From Marisediminitalea aggregata (GTDB lineage: Bacteria; Pseudomonadota; Gammaproteobacteria; Enterobacterales; Alteromonadaceae), in NCBI RefSeq assembly GCF_900129565.1, contig NZ_FQWD01000003.1:1-64000 (forward strand): a DNA stretch of 64,000 nucleotides. The letters run 5' to 3'. The translations under genes and the position numbers were made by a program. Within the stretch, counting starts at the first letter, position 1. Each line of letters begins with the position of its first letter. This document shows positions 16,488 to 25,464 of the stretch, piece after piece. A model generated the notes under the pieces. The model was given only the letters and a program-made list of their open reading frames with translations. It was not told where the DNA came from and did no database searches.

Positions 16488-18179
16488 TTAAGTCACCTTG
16501 CCTTCGGTTTGCCGGGCTGTTTTTCTTGAGATAAGCAACGCCAACAGGCCCAACAAGCTCCAACCTATGCTACCGCCACCGCCACTGTTGGCAGGTGTCG
16601 CAGGCGTTGGTGTGGGCGCAGGCGTGGTGTCATTCACATCAGTAACGGAAATCACTACTGTCTCTGTTTGTGTGTTCTCGCCATCTGATGCTGTTATTTC
16701 GAGACTGTGTGAAGTGGCAGTTTCATAATCCAGTGTTACCCCGTCTAGCAGTGATATCTCACCGGTGTCGCTGTTTAACTCAAAGACCGTTGAGGCTTCA
16801 GCGAGACTATAGGTTACATCCTGCCCTTCGGGATCTACAGCCTGAAGCTCAGCGACAACTGAACTCGCCGCTACGTCCTCAGCCACACTAAAGCTAGTGG
16901 CAGTAAACACCGGCGCCTCATCTGCATCTTCCACAGTAATGGTTACACTTGCGGCTTCACCATACTGATAACCATCGTAGCCGGTTATCGTCAATTCGTA
17001 TTGGGTGACTGATTCATAGTCCAGCACATTATTGGCAGAGACGCTAATGTCACCTGTTGATGAAATTTCAAAGGGAGAAGTTGATGGCGATACAGAGAAT
17101 GTCAGTTCATTGCCGTCAGCATCCGTTACTTGTAACGTACCAACCACGGTGCCAGATGACGCGCTTTCTGACACAGTAAACGCCTGAGATGAGGCAATAA
17201 ATGGCGCAGAATTCCCTACATACCCGCGTAACCAGTTCAATGCAGGCCGAGCATCACCATTTTCATCGACAAGTTCCGCATCCTGCTCATCCCGCCACAT
17301 ACCAGGCCGCCAGCCCCACAATGTAATCCCTTTCACCGCGTCATGTTCCCACAGCACAGGAAAGATTTTCTGATAATCGGCCAACTGCTCCTCATCGGTT
17401 GGACCATCAATATCGAGCTCGGTGATGTACACTGGCACACCAGTGTCGGCAATGATTTGCAAATTACCCGCAATTTCCTGTGCGCTTCCCCGGGTCGAAA
17501 AGGCATGTGCCTGAATACCCACACCATCTATCAGGTTCTGTGCCTTAAGCAATGTAACGATACCCGCGTACTCAGTTGCTCTGTCGGTACTGTTCAGTAA
17601 GCCGTATTCGTTGAGGATCAGCTCACTATTGGGAAAATAACTTCGCGCAAGCTCAAAAGAACGCACAATCCAATCCCAGCCCGTGTCGCCGTCGCCACCC
17701 AGCGCCTGGGCATAATTACCGTTGCCGTCACCAAACGGTGGATCATTAATGGGTTCGTTAACCACTTCAATGGTATCAATGTCGGGATACCGATTCGCTA
17801 CCGCCTCAAACCATTCGATAACTTCCGCTTCCTGTTCAGCACTTGACAGTGTTTCTATCCAGGCCGGTTGTTGATTGCCCCACACCAGTACGTGCATTTT
17901 AAAGGGTAAATTATTGTCTTTAGCAAACTGATAGGCAGCGTCCAGGGCATCCCAGGACATTACGTCGCGCTCGCGTTCTACACTGCCCCACTTTCCCGCA
18001 TTCTCTGGCGTAACCTGATTCCAGTGTTGTAAAAAGCCGTCAAGTTGGGTGGGTGCGTGGATATTACCTAAAAATTTGCTTTCGCCTTCTGCTATAGGTA
18101 ATGGTTCCTGAGCAAAAGCAGACGGTGTCATTGCGGCAATGGCGCCGCTGAGTAGTGCAAGTGAGATGCGAGACATCAT
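16488..18179 (-). CDS. GH10 endo-1,4-beta-xylanase with two cadherin repeats and GlyGly-CTERM tail
   Basis: This 563-residue secreted enzyme has a signal peptide (residues 1-23), a GH10 barrel at about 30-315 with the acid/base Glu142 in VVNEP and the nucleophile Glu254 in ITELDIDG, and a conserved HVLVWGNQ strand. Two cadherin-like Ca2+-binding modules follow (about residues 325-525, each with a DADG- or DPEG-type motif). A Thr-Pro linker then leads to a glycine cluster, a hydrophobic helix and a basic end (about 545-563), the tripartite GlyGly-CTERM signal. That tail is handled by rhombosortase for surface display after type II secretion. It cleaves xylan backbones outside the cell. Confidence 0.92.
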   Translation of the reverse strand: MMSRISLALLSGAIAAMTPSAFAQEPLPIAEGESKFLGNIHAPTQLDGFLQHWNQVTPENAGKWGSVERERDVMSWDALDAAYQFAKDNNLPFKMHVLVWGNQQPAWIETLSSAEQEAEVIEWFEAVANRYPDIDTIEVVNEPINDPPFGDGNGNYAQALGGDGDTGWDWIVRSFELARSYFPNSELILNEYGLLNSTDRATEYAGIVTLLKAQNLIDGVGIQAHAFSTRGSAQEIAGNLQIIADTGVPVYITELDIDGPTDEEQLADYQKIFPVLWEHDAVKGITLWGWRPGMWRDEQDAELVDENGDARPALNWLRGYVGNSAPFIASSQAFTVSESASSGTVVGTLQVTDADGNELTFSVSPSTSPFEISSTGDISVSANNVLDYESVTQYELTITGYDGYQYGEAASVTITVEDADEAPVFTATSFSVAEDVAASSVVAELQAVDPEGQDVTYSLAEASTVFELNSDTGEISLLDGVTLDYETATSHSLEITASDGENTQTETVVISVTDVNDTTPAPTPTPATPANSGGGGSIGWSLLGLLALLISRKTARQTEGKVT

Positions 18180-18335
18180 GTATCCTTCTTGTTTTAAGTA
18201 TGGGTACTCTACTTATTGAAGGACCACCTCTCGATTATGTTTATCGTGCCAAAATTTACTTTTTATTATTGTTTTTTACTTATTTTTAACAATACAGTTA
18301 TGAATATCGCTTTCAGCAGGCCCTGGATTCCCCAA

Positions 18336-18365
18336 CAAAAACAGCGCTATTCAAGCGCTGTTTTT
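18336..18365. terminator. bidirectional-type terminator after the LytTR regulator
   Basis: A perfect stem AAAAACAGCGCT with AGCGCTGTTTTT encloses a 5-nt loop. It lies just past the stop of the minus-strand LytTR gene and upstream of the xylanase gene. Confidence 0.8.
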
Positions 18366-18385
18366 GGTTCTGCAGTAGATTAACA

Positions 18386-19213
18386 CTACATTTTCATTGC
18401 CGCTTTGACTTTGTCGCGATGGCTACGGCTGACCTTCAGCTCTGTGTCATTGTGCAGAATCAGATGATACTCGCCGCTTATGTGACTAACGAGTTTCTTC
18501 ACAAACCGGATATTGGCAATCGCGGAGCGGTGCACGCGAACAAACAACTGTGGATTAAGCTCTTGCTCCAGCTCCTTCATGGTTTTACGCATAATGTGCA
18601 TGCCATCCAGCGCATGTACACACATGTAGTCACCCGCCGCGTCGATCCACTGAATATCTGATACGTTAACGCGAGTAACTTCAGAGCCGTCTTTAATCGC
18701 CAGTACATCAGGATACGGATTCGTTTCGACTGGTTCACCGCTGGCTAACTTACGCAATATTTCTTCACAGTCGTCACCGGTTAATTCGGCCACTAAATTG
18801 ACCAGCTTGCGCGATTGTTCATCGTGGTGTTGGGTAGAATAATACTCTCGCACTTTGTCTAAAGCGTCTTTTAATCGTTTGTCGTCGGCAGGCTTGAGCA
18901 GATAGTCCAGCGCATGCACATCAAACGCTTTAATTGCGTAGCTGTCGTAAGCCGTAACAAACACGATCATTGGAATGGGTTGCTTTAGTTCTTTTAACTT
19001 GTTGATGACCTGAAAACCATTCAGACCTGGCATTTGTATATCGAGGAAAACCAGATCCGGGCGGTGCTGAGAAATCATACTCACCGCATCCAAACCATTC
19101 TGACACTCAGCCACAACCTGCACATCATCATATTTTTCCAGCCTTAATCGCAGGCCACTGCGTGCGAGCGGCTCGTCATCTACGATAAGCGTGGTAATTT
19201 TTTGCTGACTCAT
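18386..19213 (-). CDS. LytTR-family response regulator
   Basis: This 275-residue protein has a receiver domain at residues 6-125 (Asp12-Asp13, phospho-acceptor Asp58 in LVFLDIQMPG, Lys in LLKPAD). A LytTR DNA-binding domain follows at about 170-270, with FVRVHRSAIANI. It is the output protein of the histidine kinase encoded 2 nt upstream. Family members (AlgR, LytR, YehT) control surface and alginate or peptide uptake genes. The targets here are unknown. An extra linker of about 45 residues separates the two domains. Confidence 0.9.
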   Translation of the reverse strand: MSQQKITTLIVDDEPLARSGLRLRLEKYDDVQVVAECQNGLDAVSMISQHRPDLVFLDIQMPGLNGFQVINKLKELKQPIPMIVFVTAYDSYAIKAFDVHALDYLLKPADDKRLKDALDKVREYYSTQHHDEQSRKLVNLVAELTGDDCEEILRKLASGEPVETNPYPDVLAIKDGSEVTRVNVSDIQWIDAAGDYMCVHALDGMHIMRKTMKELEQELNPQLFVRVHRSAIANIRFVKKLVSHISGEYHLILHNDTELKVSRSHRDKVKAAMKM

Positions 19214-19215
19214 TA

Positions 19216-20319
19216 TTAAACGTCCTTCACATCATAGGGCATGCGCAGACTCACGCGCACACCTTGGGGCTGATTATGTTCTACGGTAAACGCAAAGTTC
19301 CGATTATATAGCGCATGCAAGCGCTCTTTTATGTTAGGTAACCCTACGCCGCCCACTCGACTTAGCTGACCATCACTAATATCGGCGCCAGGACCGTTAT
19401 CCGCAACATCCAGCAACAAATCGTTACCAAATCGGCTGGCAACAATCGATAAACGCCCGCCTTCCTGCAGTTTGGAAATCGCGTGTTTAATGGCGTTTTC
19501 AACGATGGGTTGCAAGATCATACTGGGGACCATGGCGTCTTCACAGTCATCCTCAATATCCCAGGTTACCTCCAAGCGCTCGCCAAACCGTACCTTTTCA
19601 ATTTCTAAATATAAACGTAACGCTTTGATTTCCTGACCTAAAGGTACTTTTTTAATGGGGTCGTTGTCCAGCGAGTAACGCAAAAAATCACTCAATCTTG
19701 ATACCATTGCTTCAGCGGTATCGTTTTCTTTCATCAAAATAAGCGTGGAAATGGCATTGAGCGTGTTGAACAAAAAATGCGGGTTTAACTGATATCGCAG
19801 CATCTTAAGATGCGCCTGGTGTGCCATGGTACTGGCTTTCAACGCGTTTTGCTTCTCGCGTTGTAGCATTTCAAAGTTTTTAATCCCAAAATACAAGCCT
19901 GCCCAGCAACCAATCATAATCATGCTGTCAATGGTGTTGCTGAAGTACATGTACCAGGCTTCCGGGCGGAAACCGTGCTTGTAGATTTCCCAGTAATTCA
20001 CGTTCTTGACGACAGCCCACACCAGCGCCACCAGATACGTTGACACCAGTACCGTGAATAATAACCGACCAACCGTTTGTTTGCGGGCCCATCTGAAGAT
20101 GTAACGCAGCGGTATAGTCAGTATCCATCCGGCGTAGGAATTAAGGATGATGATAAACAGGAAAATGGGCCGCACTTCATGCAAGAACGAACCAATGTAA
20201 TAGACTACAGCGAAACCGGCCCATCCCACGGTGTGTAACACCCAGAAAAGACGTTCGTTGTTTTCGAATAAACGCTGCCACTTCAGCACTAAGGTACCAT
20301 TTTTAAAATTCATCAACAT
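19216..20319 (-). CDS. LytS/AlgZ-type membrane sensor histidine kinase
   Basis: This 367-residue kinase has four hydrophobic segments in the first 150 residues, then a His_kinase domain with His181 in QLNPHFLFNTLNAIS. The HATPase_c part has ENAIKHAI and a DNGPG box. It is the partner of the LytTR regulator 2 nt downstream. Two ATG codons (20319 and 20313) can start the frame and neither has a clear ribosome site. TATAAT lies only 2-3 nt ahead of the first one, so transcription may start at or near the start codon. The signal sensed by the membrane part is unknown. Confidence 0.87.
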   Translation of the reverse strand: MLMNFKNGTLVLKWQRLFENNERLFWVLHTVGWAGFAVVYYIGSFLHEVRPIFLFIIILNSYAGWILTIPLRYIFRWARKQTVGRLLFTVLVSTYLVALVWAVVKNVNYWEIYKHGFRPEAWYMYFSNTIDSMIMIGCWAGLYFGIKNFEMLQREKQNALKASTMAHQAHLKMLRYQLNPHFLFNTLNAISTLILMKENDTAEAMVSRLSDFLRYSLDNDPIKKVPLGQEIKALRLYLEIEKVRFGERLEVTWDIEDDCEDAMVPSMILQPIVENAIKHAISKLQEGGRLSIVASRFGNDLLLDVADNGPGADISDGQLSRVGGVGLPNIKERLHALYNRNFAFTVEHNQPQGVRVSLRMPYDVKDV

Positions 20320-20427
20320 GCATTATACGTGGAATAAGTAAATCAAAGACGGGTTTAATCGTGTATGGAGAAGGCTTTATCGCACAATATTGCCGTGAAG
20401 GCTATTGTTCTGAAGTCGCACTATACA

Positions 20428-20448
20428 GTGGCGGGCATAACCCGCCAC
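20428..20448. repeat. GC-rich hairpin between the LytS-type kinase and Mpo1-like genes
   Basis: A perfect 8-bp stem, GTGGCGGG with CCCGCCAC, encloses a 5-nt loop, 12 nt after the Mpo1-like stop codon. No T-run follows on the minus strand, so it may protect the mRNA end or terminate with help rather than act as a classic terminator. Confidence 0.45.
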
Positions 20449-20459
20449 GTGCGGGATTG

Positions 20460-20921
20460 TTAATAACCAATATTCAGACGTTTTAACCAACCACCCCACA
20501 CCCAGGCAGGGCCAATCAGCAAAAACTTCAGATCCGTTAAGAAAGACGGGCGCTTTCCTTCAATGGCATGGCCAATGAACTGCAAAACCCACATTACAAC
20601 AAACACTGCCACACTCACCTGCCAGACAGGTATCGCGCTGAGTGCAATTTGTTCAATCACCAAAAAGCAGGCTATGGTGAGCAGCGTCATAGCTGCGCCT
20701 ATCGGTCCGGACAGCAGGAAATAATAGTACAACACTGGCAGTACGAGCAGGTGCGCGAAGTTTATGTCGTACTGTGCTATCCAGTCGGGGACCGGGATGG
20801 CCCAGACTAACCCAATAACGGAAAAGTAAATTAACGGTACCGCCAACTGATGTATGAGTTTATTGGTGTGGTTTTGATGGCTTTCAGCATATTCATTGAA
20901 TAATCGTTCTATATCACGCAT
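20460..20921 (-). CDS. Mpo1-like (DUF962) membrane protein, copy 2
   Basis: This 153-residue protein is counted from the ATG with GGGGAC just upstream; in-frame starts further upstream lack a ribosome site. His15, Asn20 and His24 and the following Pro29 sit at the same positions as in the first DUF962 copy at 9511-10050. The second conserved block is LQFIGHAIEGKRPS. Several membrane helices lie between. The family includes yeast Mpo1, a dioxygenase of 2-hydroxy fatty acid oxidation; a lipid role in bacteria is an inference. It lies 77 nt downstream of the PilZ gene on the same strand. Confidence 0.8.
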   Translation of the reverse strand: MRDIERLFNEYAESHQNHTNKLIHQLAVPLIYFSVIGLVWAIPVPDWIAQYDINFAHLLVLPVLYYYFLLSGPIGAAMTLLTIACFLVIEQIALSAIPVWQVSVAVFVVMWVLQFIGHAIEGKRPSFLTDLKFLLIGPAWVWGGWLKRLNIGY

Positions 20922-20998
20922 ATCGTCCCCGGAATGGCTGTTGTTATTCATACGGGGCACTGCGTTTACCTTCAACGACGCTCCCCTGCCACTCTATC

Positions 20999-21676
20999 CT
21001 AAATCTCGACGATGAAACGATCCAACAATTTTTTAACAATTTCTGCTTCAGATGAAAACTGGATCCCGTAAAAGCACTTTGACTGGGTTAAGCTGCTATT
21101 TTTAACCACGCCCTTACAAACAAGTTCTTTTTCATTCGCAATCATCAGGTTAACGGCTTTACCGTTGTCCAGTCTGGGAAAATCTGGTGTGGCGTCGCAG
21201 ACGCACCGACAGCCTTGCTGCGATACATCAAGGATCATACTTTGAATTGAAATTTGCTGTTCTGCATCTGAGACGCTGAGTTGCGCTTGAATGCCCGGCG
21301 TCCATCGTTTGTGCTTGCGCAATGCAAGACTTTGTAAGCTGGCGGGAAAATCCACAAACAGTAACGGCGAAGGATGCGTAATGACTTTCATTACCTCGGC
21401 TCTGAACGCAATGACTTTTCCCTGCTCTCCTTCCAGTACATAACGCACCACGACTTCATTTTCTGGTATCAGAATGTCGCGCAGATAGCCCCATTTGGTT
21501 TCACTGGGCACCTGGAAAATTAAACATGTGGGTAAATCGATTCCGACAAACTGGGTCTTAACCCGCTTTGGTGCAGTAGGCGTCGTAATCTGCAAATCAA
21601 CCACACTGCCCGGTCGCAACGACAGTAAACTGTCCAGATCCGCACTGCTTAATTGTCTATTTGGTTGTTTTGCCAT
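20999..21676 (-). CDS. PilZ-domain c-di-GMP-binding protein (YcgR-like)
   Basis: This 225-residue protein has an N-terminal YcgR-type beta-barrel domain (about residues 15-110) and a C-terminal PilZ domain with both signature motifs: RKHKR (120-124, the RxxxR motif) and DVSQQG (150-155, the DxSxxG motif). It should bind c-di-GMP and change motility or surface behaviour through a partner. ATG at 21676 is taken as start; GTG at 21694 is an alternative, and neither ribosome site is strong. A possible source of the ligand is the GGDEF-EAL fusion at 50659-53712, though many other cyclases must exist in the genome. Confidence 0.88.
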   Translation of the reverse strand: MAKQPNRQLSSADLDSLLSLRPGSVVDLQITTPTAPKRVKTQFVGIDLPTCLIFQVPSETKWGYLRDILIPENEVVVRYVLEGEQGKVIAFRAEVMKVITHPSPLLFVDFPASLQSLALRKHKRWTPGIQAQLSVSDAEQQISIQSMILDVSQQGCRCVCDATPDFPRLDNGKAVNLMIANEKELVCKGVVKNSSLTQSKCFYGIQFSSEAEIVKKLLDRFIVEI

Positions 21677-21799
21677 GATTAACACTAAAATCACTTCTAA
21701 TAACGCTATATAATCATATTTTGTGCTTTTAACAAACCCTTACCAATACGCTGGTTTCAGAATTGTGTAACGATTCAACCAGCCAGGAGAAATATATAC

Positions 21800-23584
21800 A
21801 TGGCTCTGCATTCTACCGGCATCGAATACACGTTAAGTATCGACTCCATTAGTCAACACGTATTCCTGGTTACCATGTCGGTCCCTGCGTTACAGCAAAC
21901 ACATGCGGAAGTGACCTTGCCGGCCTGGATCCCGGGCAGTTATATGGTGCGTGACTTTGCCCGTAACATTGTGTCCATTGAGGCGGTTAACAGTAATAAC
22001 GACGCTATCGACGTAACGCCTACAGACAAACAAACCTGGCAGGTTGAAGCCGCGGGTGATGCCTTTACACTGACCTACCGCGTATACGCTTTTGACCTGT
22101 CCGTACGAAGTGCTTTTATAAACGACGAATACGCATTTTGTAACGGTACCAGCGTCTTTTTAAAAGTAACGGGCGTAGAGTCTCTGCCTTGCTCAGTGTC
22201 GATTACCGTACCCGAATCACAGCCCGACTGGGTTGTTGAAACGGCCATGCAATTACAAACTGACGGTACCTATCTGTGCGCAGATTATGATGAACTGATT
22301 GACCATCCGATTTTCATGGGTGAATGCACCAGCGAGACATTTGCGGTGCAAGGCGTGGAGTTTGTTTTACTGTTCAGCGGTAAAACGCGCTACGACACAA
22401 ATAGAATGTGCGCTGACCTCACAAAGGTATGTGATCATCATTTAACCTTGTTCGGCAAACCCGCTCCGGTTAAGCGTTATATATTTATGACGTTGATTGC
22501 GGATCAGGGTTACGGTGGTTTAGAGCATCGTAGTTCTACGGCTCTGCTTTACCCGCGCTTTGAATTGCCTTTAGCCGGTGAGCCGGCTCAGTTGAACGAC
22601 GGTTACGTTAATTTCATCAGTTTGTGCAGTCATGAACTGTTTCACACCTGGCACGTTAAGAGTATACAGCCAGATGTGCTGGTTAACGCTGATCTGAGTC
22701 AGGAAGTGTATACCGACCAGCTTTGGATATACGAAGGTATCACCAGTTTTTACGACGATGTCACATTGGCCAGAGTCGGTGTGATCCCGCCTCAGCATTA
22801 TTTAAAAATTGTTGGGCAAAACCTTACCCGGCTGATGCGCAACACCGGTAGGTTCAAACAGAGCATTGCGGAGTCCAGCTTTTACGCCTGGACCAAGTTT
22901 TATAAACAGGACGCCAGTGCTATCAACAACATCGTTAGCTACTACAACAAAGGTGGTTTGGTTGCACTGGGTTTGGATTTGCTGCTGCGCAAACGCAGTG
23001 AAGGCAATGCAAATCTTGATAAACTCATGCAGGCCCTGTGGCAACAATATGGCCATAACAAAGGCACACCCGCCGATGTGATTGCCTCATTGTGTATGTC
23101 GGAATTTAGCATCGATGTCAGCGACTATCTGCAGCGTGTTGTATACGGTACCGAAGATGTAGACCTCGCGGCATTGCTCGCAGACATTGGCGTGTCAGTC
23201 AGCGACAGCCCACAGCAATCGGTAGATGACAAAGGCGGTGAGGTCCCTGCCAAATTAACAGCACGCTATGCATTTGGCGCCACCGTGAAAGGCGCAGAGT
23301 TAGGACTGAGTATTCTGACCGTGCAAGAGGGTTCTGCGGCCTGTCAGGCTGGTTTACACGTCAATGACAGGCTCATTGCAGTAGATGGCTATGTTGTTAA
23401 TACAAAACTGCTCGACCGCATGCTGGCCAGTGAACGTGAAGATGCTTTTAGCCTGAACATTGTGCGCGATGGCAGAGTACTTAATTTGACGATGCCATTG
23501 CTGGAAGCGCCAAAACAACACATGGCACTGACTATCAACAACGACGACGCATTTGCAAACTGGCTGGGGCTGGGCGCAAAGTAG
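21800..23584 (+). CDS. M61-family metallopeptidase with PDZ domain
   Basis: This 594-residue protein matches the M61 (glycyl aminopeptidase) family in length and order: an N-terminal beta domain, a thermolysin-like catalytic domain with zinc motif HELFH (His278, Glu279, His282) and a Glu ligand in WIYEGITSFY, then a C-terminal PDZ domain at about residues 485-575 (GSAACQAGLHVNDRL). No signal peptide is visible, so it is cytoplasmic unless exported by another route. AGGAGA precedes the ATG. It is divergent from the PilZ gene. The substrates are unknown. Confidence 0.9.
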   Translation: MALHSTGIEYTLSIDSISQHVFLVTMSVPALQQTHAEVTLPAWIPGSYMVRDFARNIVSIEAVNSNNDAIDVTPTDKQTWQVEAAGDAFTLTYRVYAFDLSVRSAFINDEYAFCNGTSVFLKVTGVESLPCSVSITVPESQPDWVVETAMQLQTDGTYLCADYDELIDHPIFMGECTSETFAVQGVEFVLLFSGKTRYDTNRMCADLTKVCDHHLTLFGKPAPVKRYIFMTLIADQGYGGLEHRSSTALLYPRFELPLAGEPAQLNDGYVNFISLCSHELFHTWHVKSIQPDVLVNADLSQEVYTDQLWIYEGITSFYDDVTLARVGVIPPQHYLKIVGQNLTRLMRNTGRFKQSIAESSFYAWTKFYKQDASAINNIVSYYNKGGLVALGLDLLLRKRSEGNANLDKLMQALWQQYGHNKGTPADVIASLCMSEFSIDVSDYLQRVVYGTEDVDLAALLADIGVSVSDSPQQSVDDKGGEVPAKLTARYAFGATVKGAELGLSILTVQEGSAACQAGLHVNDRLIAVDGYVVNTKLLDRMLASEREDAFSLNIVRDGRVLNLTMPLLEAPKQHMALTINNDDAFANWLGLGAK

Positions 23585-23609
23585 CGCTTTGTATAGCTAC
23601 AGAATAAAA

Positions 23610-23630
23610 CAGGCTGCGTAATGCAGCCTG
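23610..23630 (-). terminator. terminator between convergent M61 and M23 peptidase genes
   Basis: An 8-bp stem, CAGGCTGC with GCAGCCTG, encloses a 5-nt loop. On the minus strand it is followed by TTTTATT, so it fits as the end of the M23 transcript, and it may also slow plus-strand transcription. Confidence 0.6.
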
Positions 23631-23681
23631 ATTATATGATTTATGACAGTATGATATGTGTTGGTATGGGTAAACGCGTGT

Positions 23682-24503
23682 TTAACGGGCTGGTACTAAC
23701 AACGCTGGATCTAACCGCTCGCTAAACCAATTGATTCGCCAATCCAGATGCGGCCCGGTTGCGCGCCCTGTTGCGCCAATTTCACCAATCTTCTGACCCT
23801 GCTCGACCCTGTCTCCTACGGAGACATTGAGCTGGCTTAAATGCAAGAACGTTGAATTTACGCCCAATCCGTGGTCAATAATAATCGTGCCACCCGAGTA
23901 ATATAAATCGGCATGCGCCAGCGTGATGGTACCGCCAGCCGGTGCAACTACGTCAGTACCGGTTGGTGCCCCCACATCTACGCCGAAATGAGGCCGTTTA
24001 GGCACACCATTGAAGACCCGCTGACTACCATATACGCCGGTGATTGGTCCTTCAGCCGGCCAGATAAAATCAACGGTAAAATCTCGCAGGTCTGAATTGG
24101 TCTTTCGCGCTTTTGCAACCATCCAGTTATCGTTTTTTATGCGCTCAAGCACACTTTTCGGCGGCGTGACCATCGCCTGTGGTACGCCCTCGATTCGCTG
24201 TGTTGGGTATTCACGTGCACTTAAACTAATTTCATGACTCTGTTGTTCACCAGAGGGCAATGTCCAGCGCAGTGTATGCGTCAACGCGGCATCACGCCCG
24301 AAGCCAAAAGCAAAAGAACCGTCTGCCAATGTGCCAATCGGTTGATCATTCAGCCACACCTGACTGCCCGGAGGCAATTTGCCTCGCATAAGGCTGCCTT
24401 GCGTTTCAGCGCCGGTTAACACCAGAGTCTGTGCCTGCACCGTAAGTGTTAACAGCCAACCGGCGAGTAACGAAATCAGACGCCTAGTCACTGACTCTGG
24501 CAC
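23682..24503 (-). CDS. M23-family peptidase (LytM-type), exported
   Basis: This 273-residue protein has a signal peptide (cleavage near residue 24, VQA), a small beta-rich N-terminal part, and a C-terminal LytM domain with HFGVDVG and the later DHGLG and HLS motifs that carry the zinc ligands. It probably cuts or binds peptidoglycan cross-links in the periplasm. The start is GTG at 24503, inside the 3' end of the upstream QueD-like gene (20-nt overlap); GTG at 24491 is another candidate. The overlap indicates translational coupling. Confidence 0.85.
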   Translation of the reverse strand: MPESVTRRLISLLAGWLLTLTVQAQTLVLTGAETQGSLMRGKLPPGSQVWLNDQPIGTLADGSFAFGFGRDAALTHTLRWTLPSGEQQSHEISLSAREYPTQRIEGVPQAMVTPPKSVLERIKNDNWMVAKARKTNSDLRDFTVDFIWPAEGPITGVYGSQRVFNGVPKRPHFGVDVGAPTGTDVVAPAGGTITLAHADLYYSGGTIIIDHGLGVNSTFLHLSQLNVSVGDRVEQGQKIGEIGATGRATGPHLDWRINWFSERLDPALLVPAR

Positions 24504-25359
24504 CTTTCCCTACGCCTTCGTAGGCCAGAACACAGCAATGTGTGTCAGGCTTACGTTGTTTTTGTTGCTGGTAAATAAACTGCGCCAGGCATTCGACGGT
24601 AGAGTCCGTTGTAATCACCTCACACTGAGACTCAGGAAGGACAATTTCAAAATAGCCTTGTGTAGCTTCATATGCAAAGCAAACATGAGCCTGATAGCTG
24701 GGGAGTTTCTGTTGTAGCTTTAACTGCTCGGCCGAAATACGATCTTCTTCTGATGCGATGTAAATATCGCACCAGCGGTCTGCCCAGTAGGCCTGACTGT
24801 CGAGGTCAATTTCACCGTCGGTAATGATATCCACTTTTGAGCGATGGCCGTGCGCTATGCGCTGGCAGTTACCATCGTGCTTTTTCAAACCGTGGGTATA
24901 GTGATAAAACGGCGTATTAATCACTTCTGTTCGCAACAGAATCGTCAGATTGTCCACGTTGTCCGGTAAATGCGTTGCAATCACTTCCCGCAGATACTCA
25001 CTGACTGACTCCATGGTAATCGTTGGCGCATAAATAAACGCATAGGCGTCAGCCGGGCAATACATCTGAATGGCTTTTTGCTCAGCCAGCGTAAAATTGA
25101 CTTCCACATAGTCGGTATCGTCGTCGTGACGAATCGAGGTCGCCTGGCATTCTGCAGGCACCAGGAGCTTGTGATCGACATAACTGTCTATCAGTCGTTT
25201 CAGGTTTTTCTTTACGATACCGAAATCCTGAACCATGCTCTCTTCATTCAGCGTGCCGTCGAGCAGCACATCCACGATCCAGCTTTCTCCTACCATGCCG
25301 CGTTCCGGGCAAAGGTAAGAAAAATCCATTACGGTTAAGTCATTAACAAATAATTGCAT
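24484..25359 (-). CDS. two-domain 6-pyruvoyltetrahydropterin synthase / QueD-like protein
   Basis: This 291-residue protein is about twice the usual QueD length. The first half has the DFG-x2-K and VDHKLL motifs of the fold (like DFxxLK and LDHxxL in QueD) and a late PTITMESVSEYL, but its metal His site is degenerate, with ESW in place of HGH. The second half starts with YHYTHGLKKHDGNC followed by AHGHR. This supplies the zinc His residues and catalytic Cys of the usual N-terminal region. The canonical motifs are therefore split over two T-fold units. A pterin or queuosine-precursor reaction is likely but not proven. It is transcribed ahead of the M23 gene and overlaps it. Confidence 0.72.
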   Translation of the reverse strand: MQLFVNDLTVMDFSYLCPERGMVGESWIVDVLLDGTLNEESMVQDFGIVKKNLKRLIDSYVDHKLLVPAECQATSIRHDDDTDYVEVNFTLAEQKAIQMYCPADAYAFIYAPTITMESVSEYLREVIATHLPDNVDNLTILLRTEVINTPFYHYTHGLKKHDGNCQRIAHGHRSKVDIITDGEIDLDSQAYWADRWCDIYIASEEDRISAEQLKLQQKLPSYQAHVCFAYEATQGYFEIVLPESQCEVITTDSTVECLAQFIYQQQKQRKPDTHCCVLAYEGVGKGARVSD

Positions 25360-25422
25360 TACGTCTCGTTAGGTTAATTCTTACTTATCAGGTCCCCGAC
25401 TATTCGTCGTCGGGAATTTAAT

Positions 25423-25459
25423 GCAGGCATTATAACCAGTTTTCGCTGGTATGGCCTGC
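25423..25459 (-). repeat. imperfect hairpin downstream of yejK
   Basis: GCAGGC (25423-25428) pairs with GCCTGC (25454-25459), and inside it ACCAG pairs with CTGGT around TTTTCG. On the minus strand it begins 5 nt after the yejK stop. There is no T-run, so terminator function is doubtful. A second small stem (25395-25400 with 25409-25414) follows before the QueD-like gene. Confidence 0.4.
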
Positions 25460-25464
25460 TATTC

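Noticed and set aside
25423..25459. Hairpin after yejK as a riboswitch or small RNA
   Set aside because: It is short, lies after the stop codon, and has no conserved core of a known riboswitch. It is listed only as a repeat.
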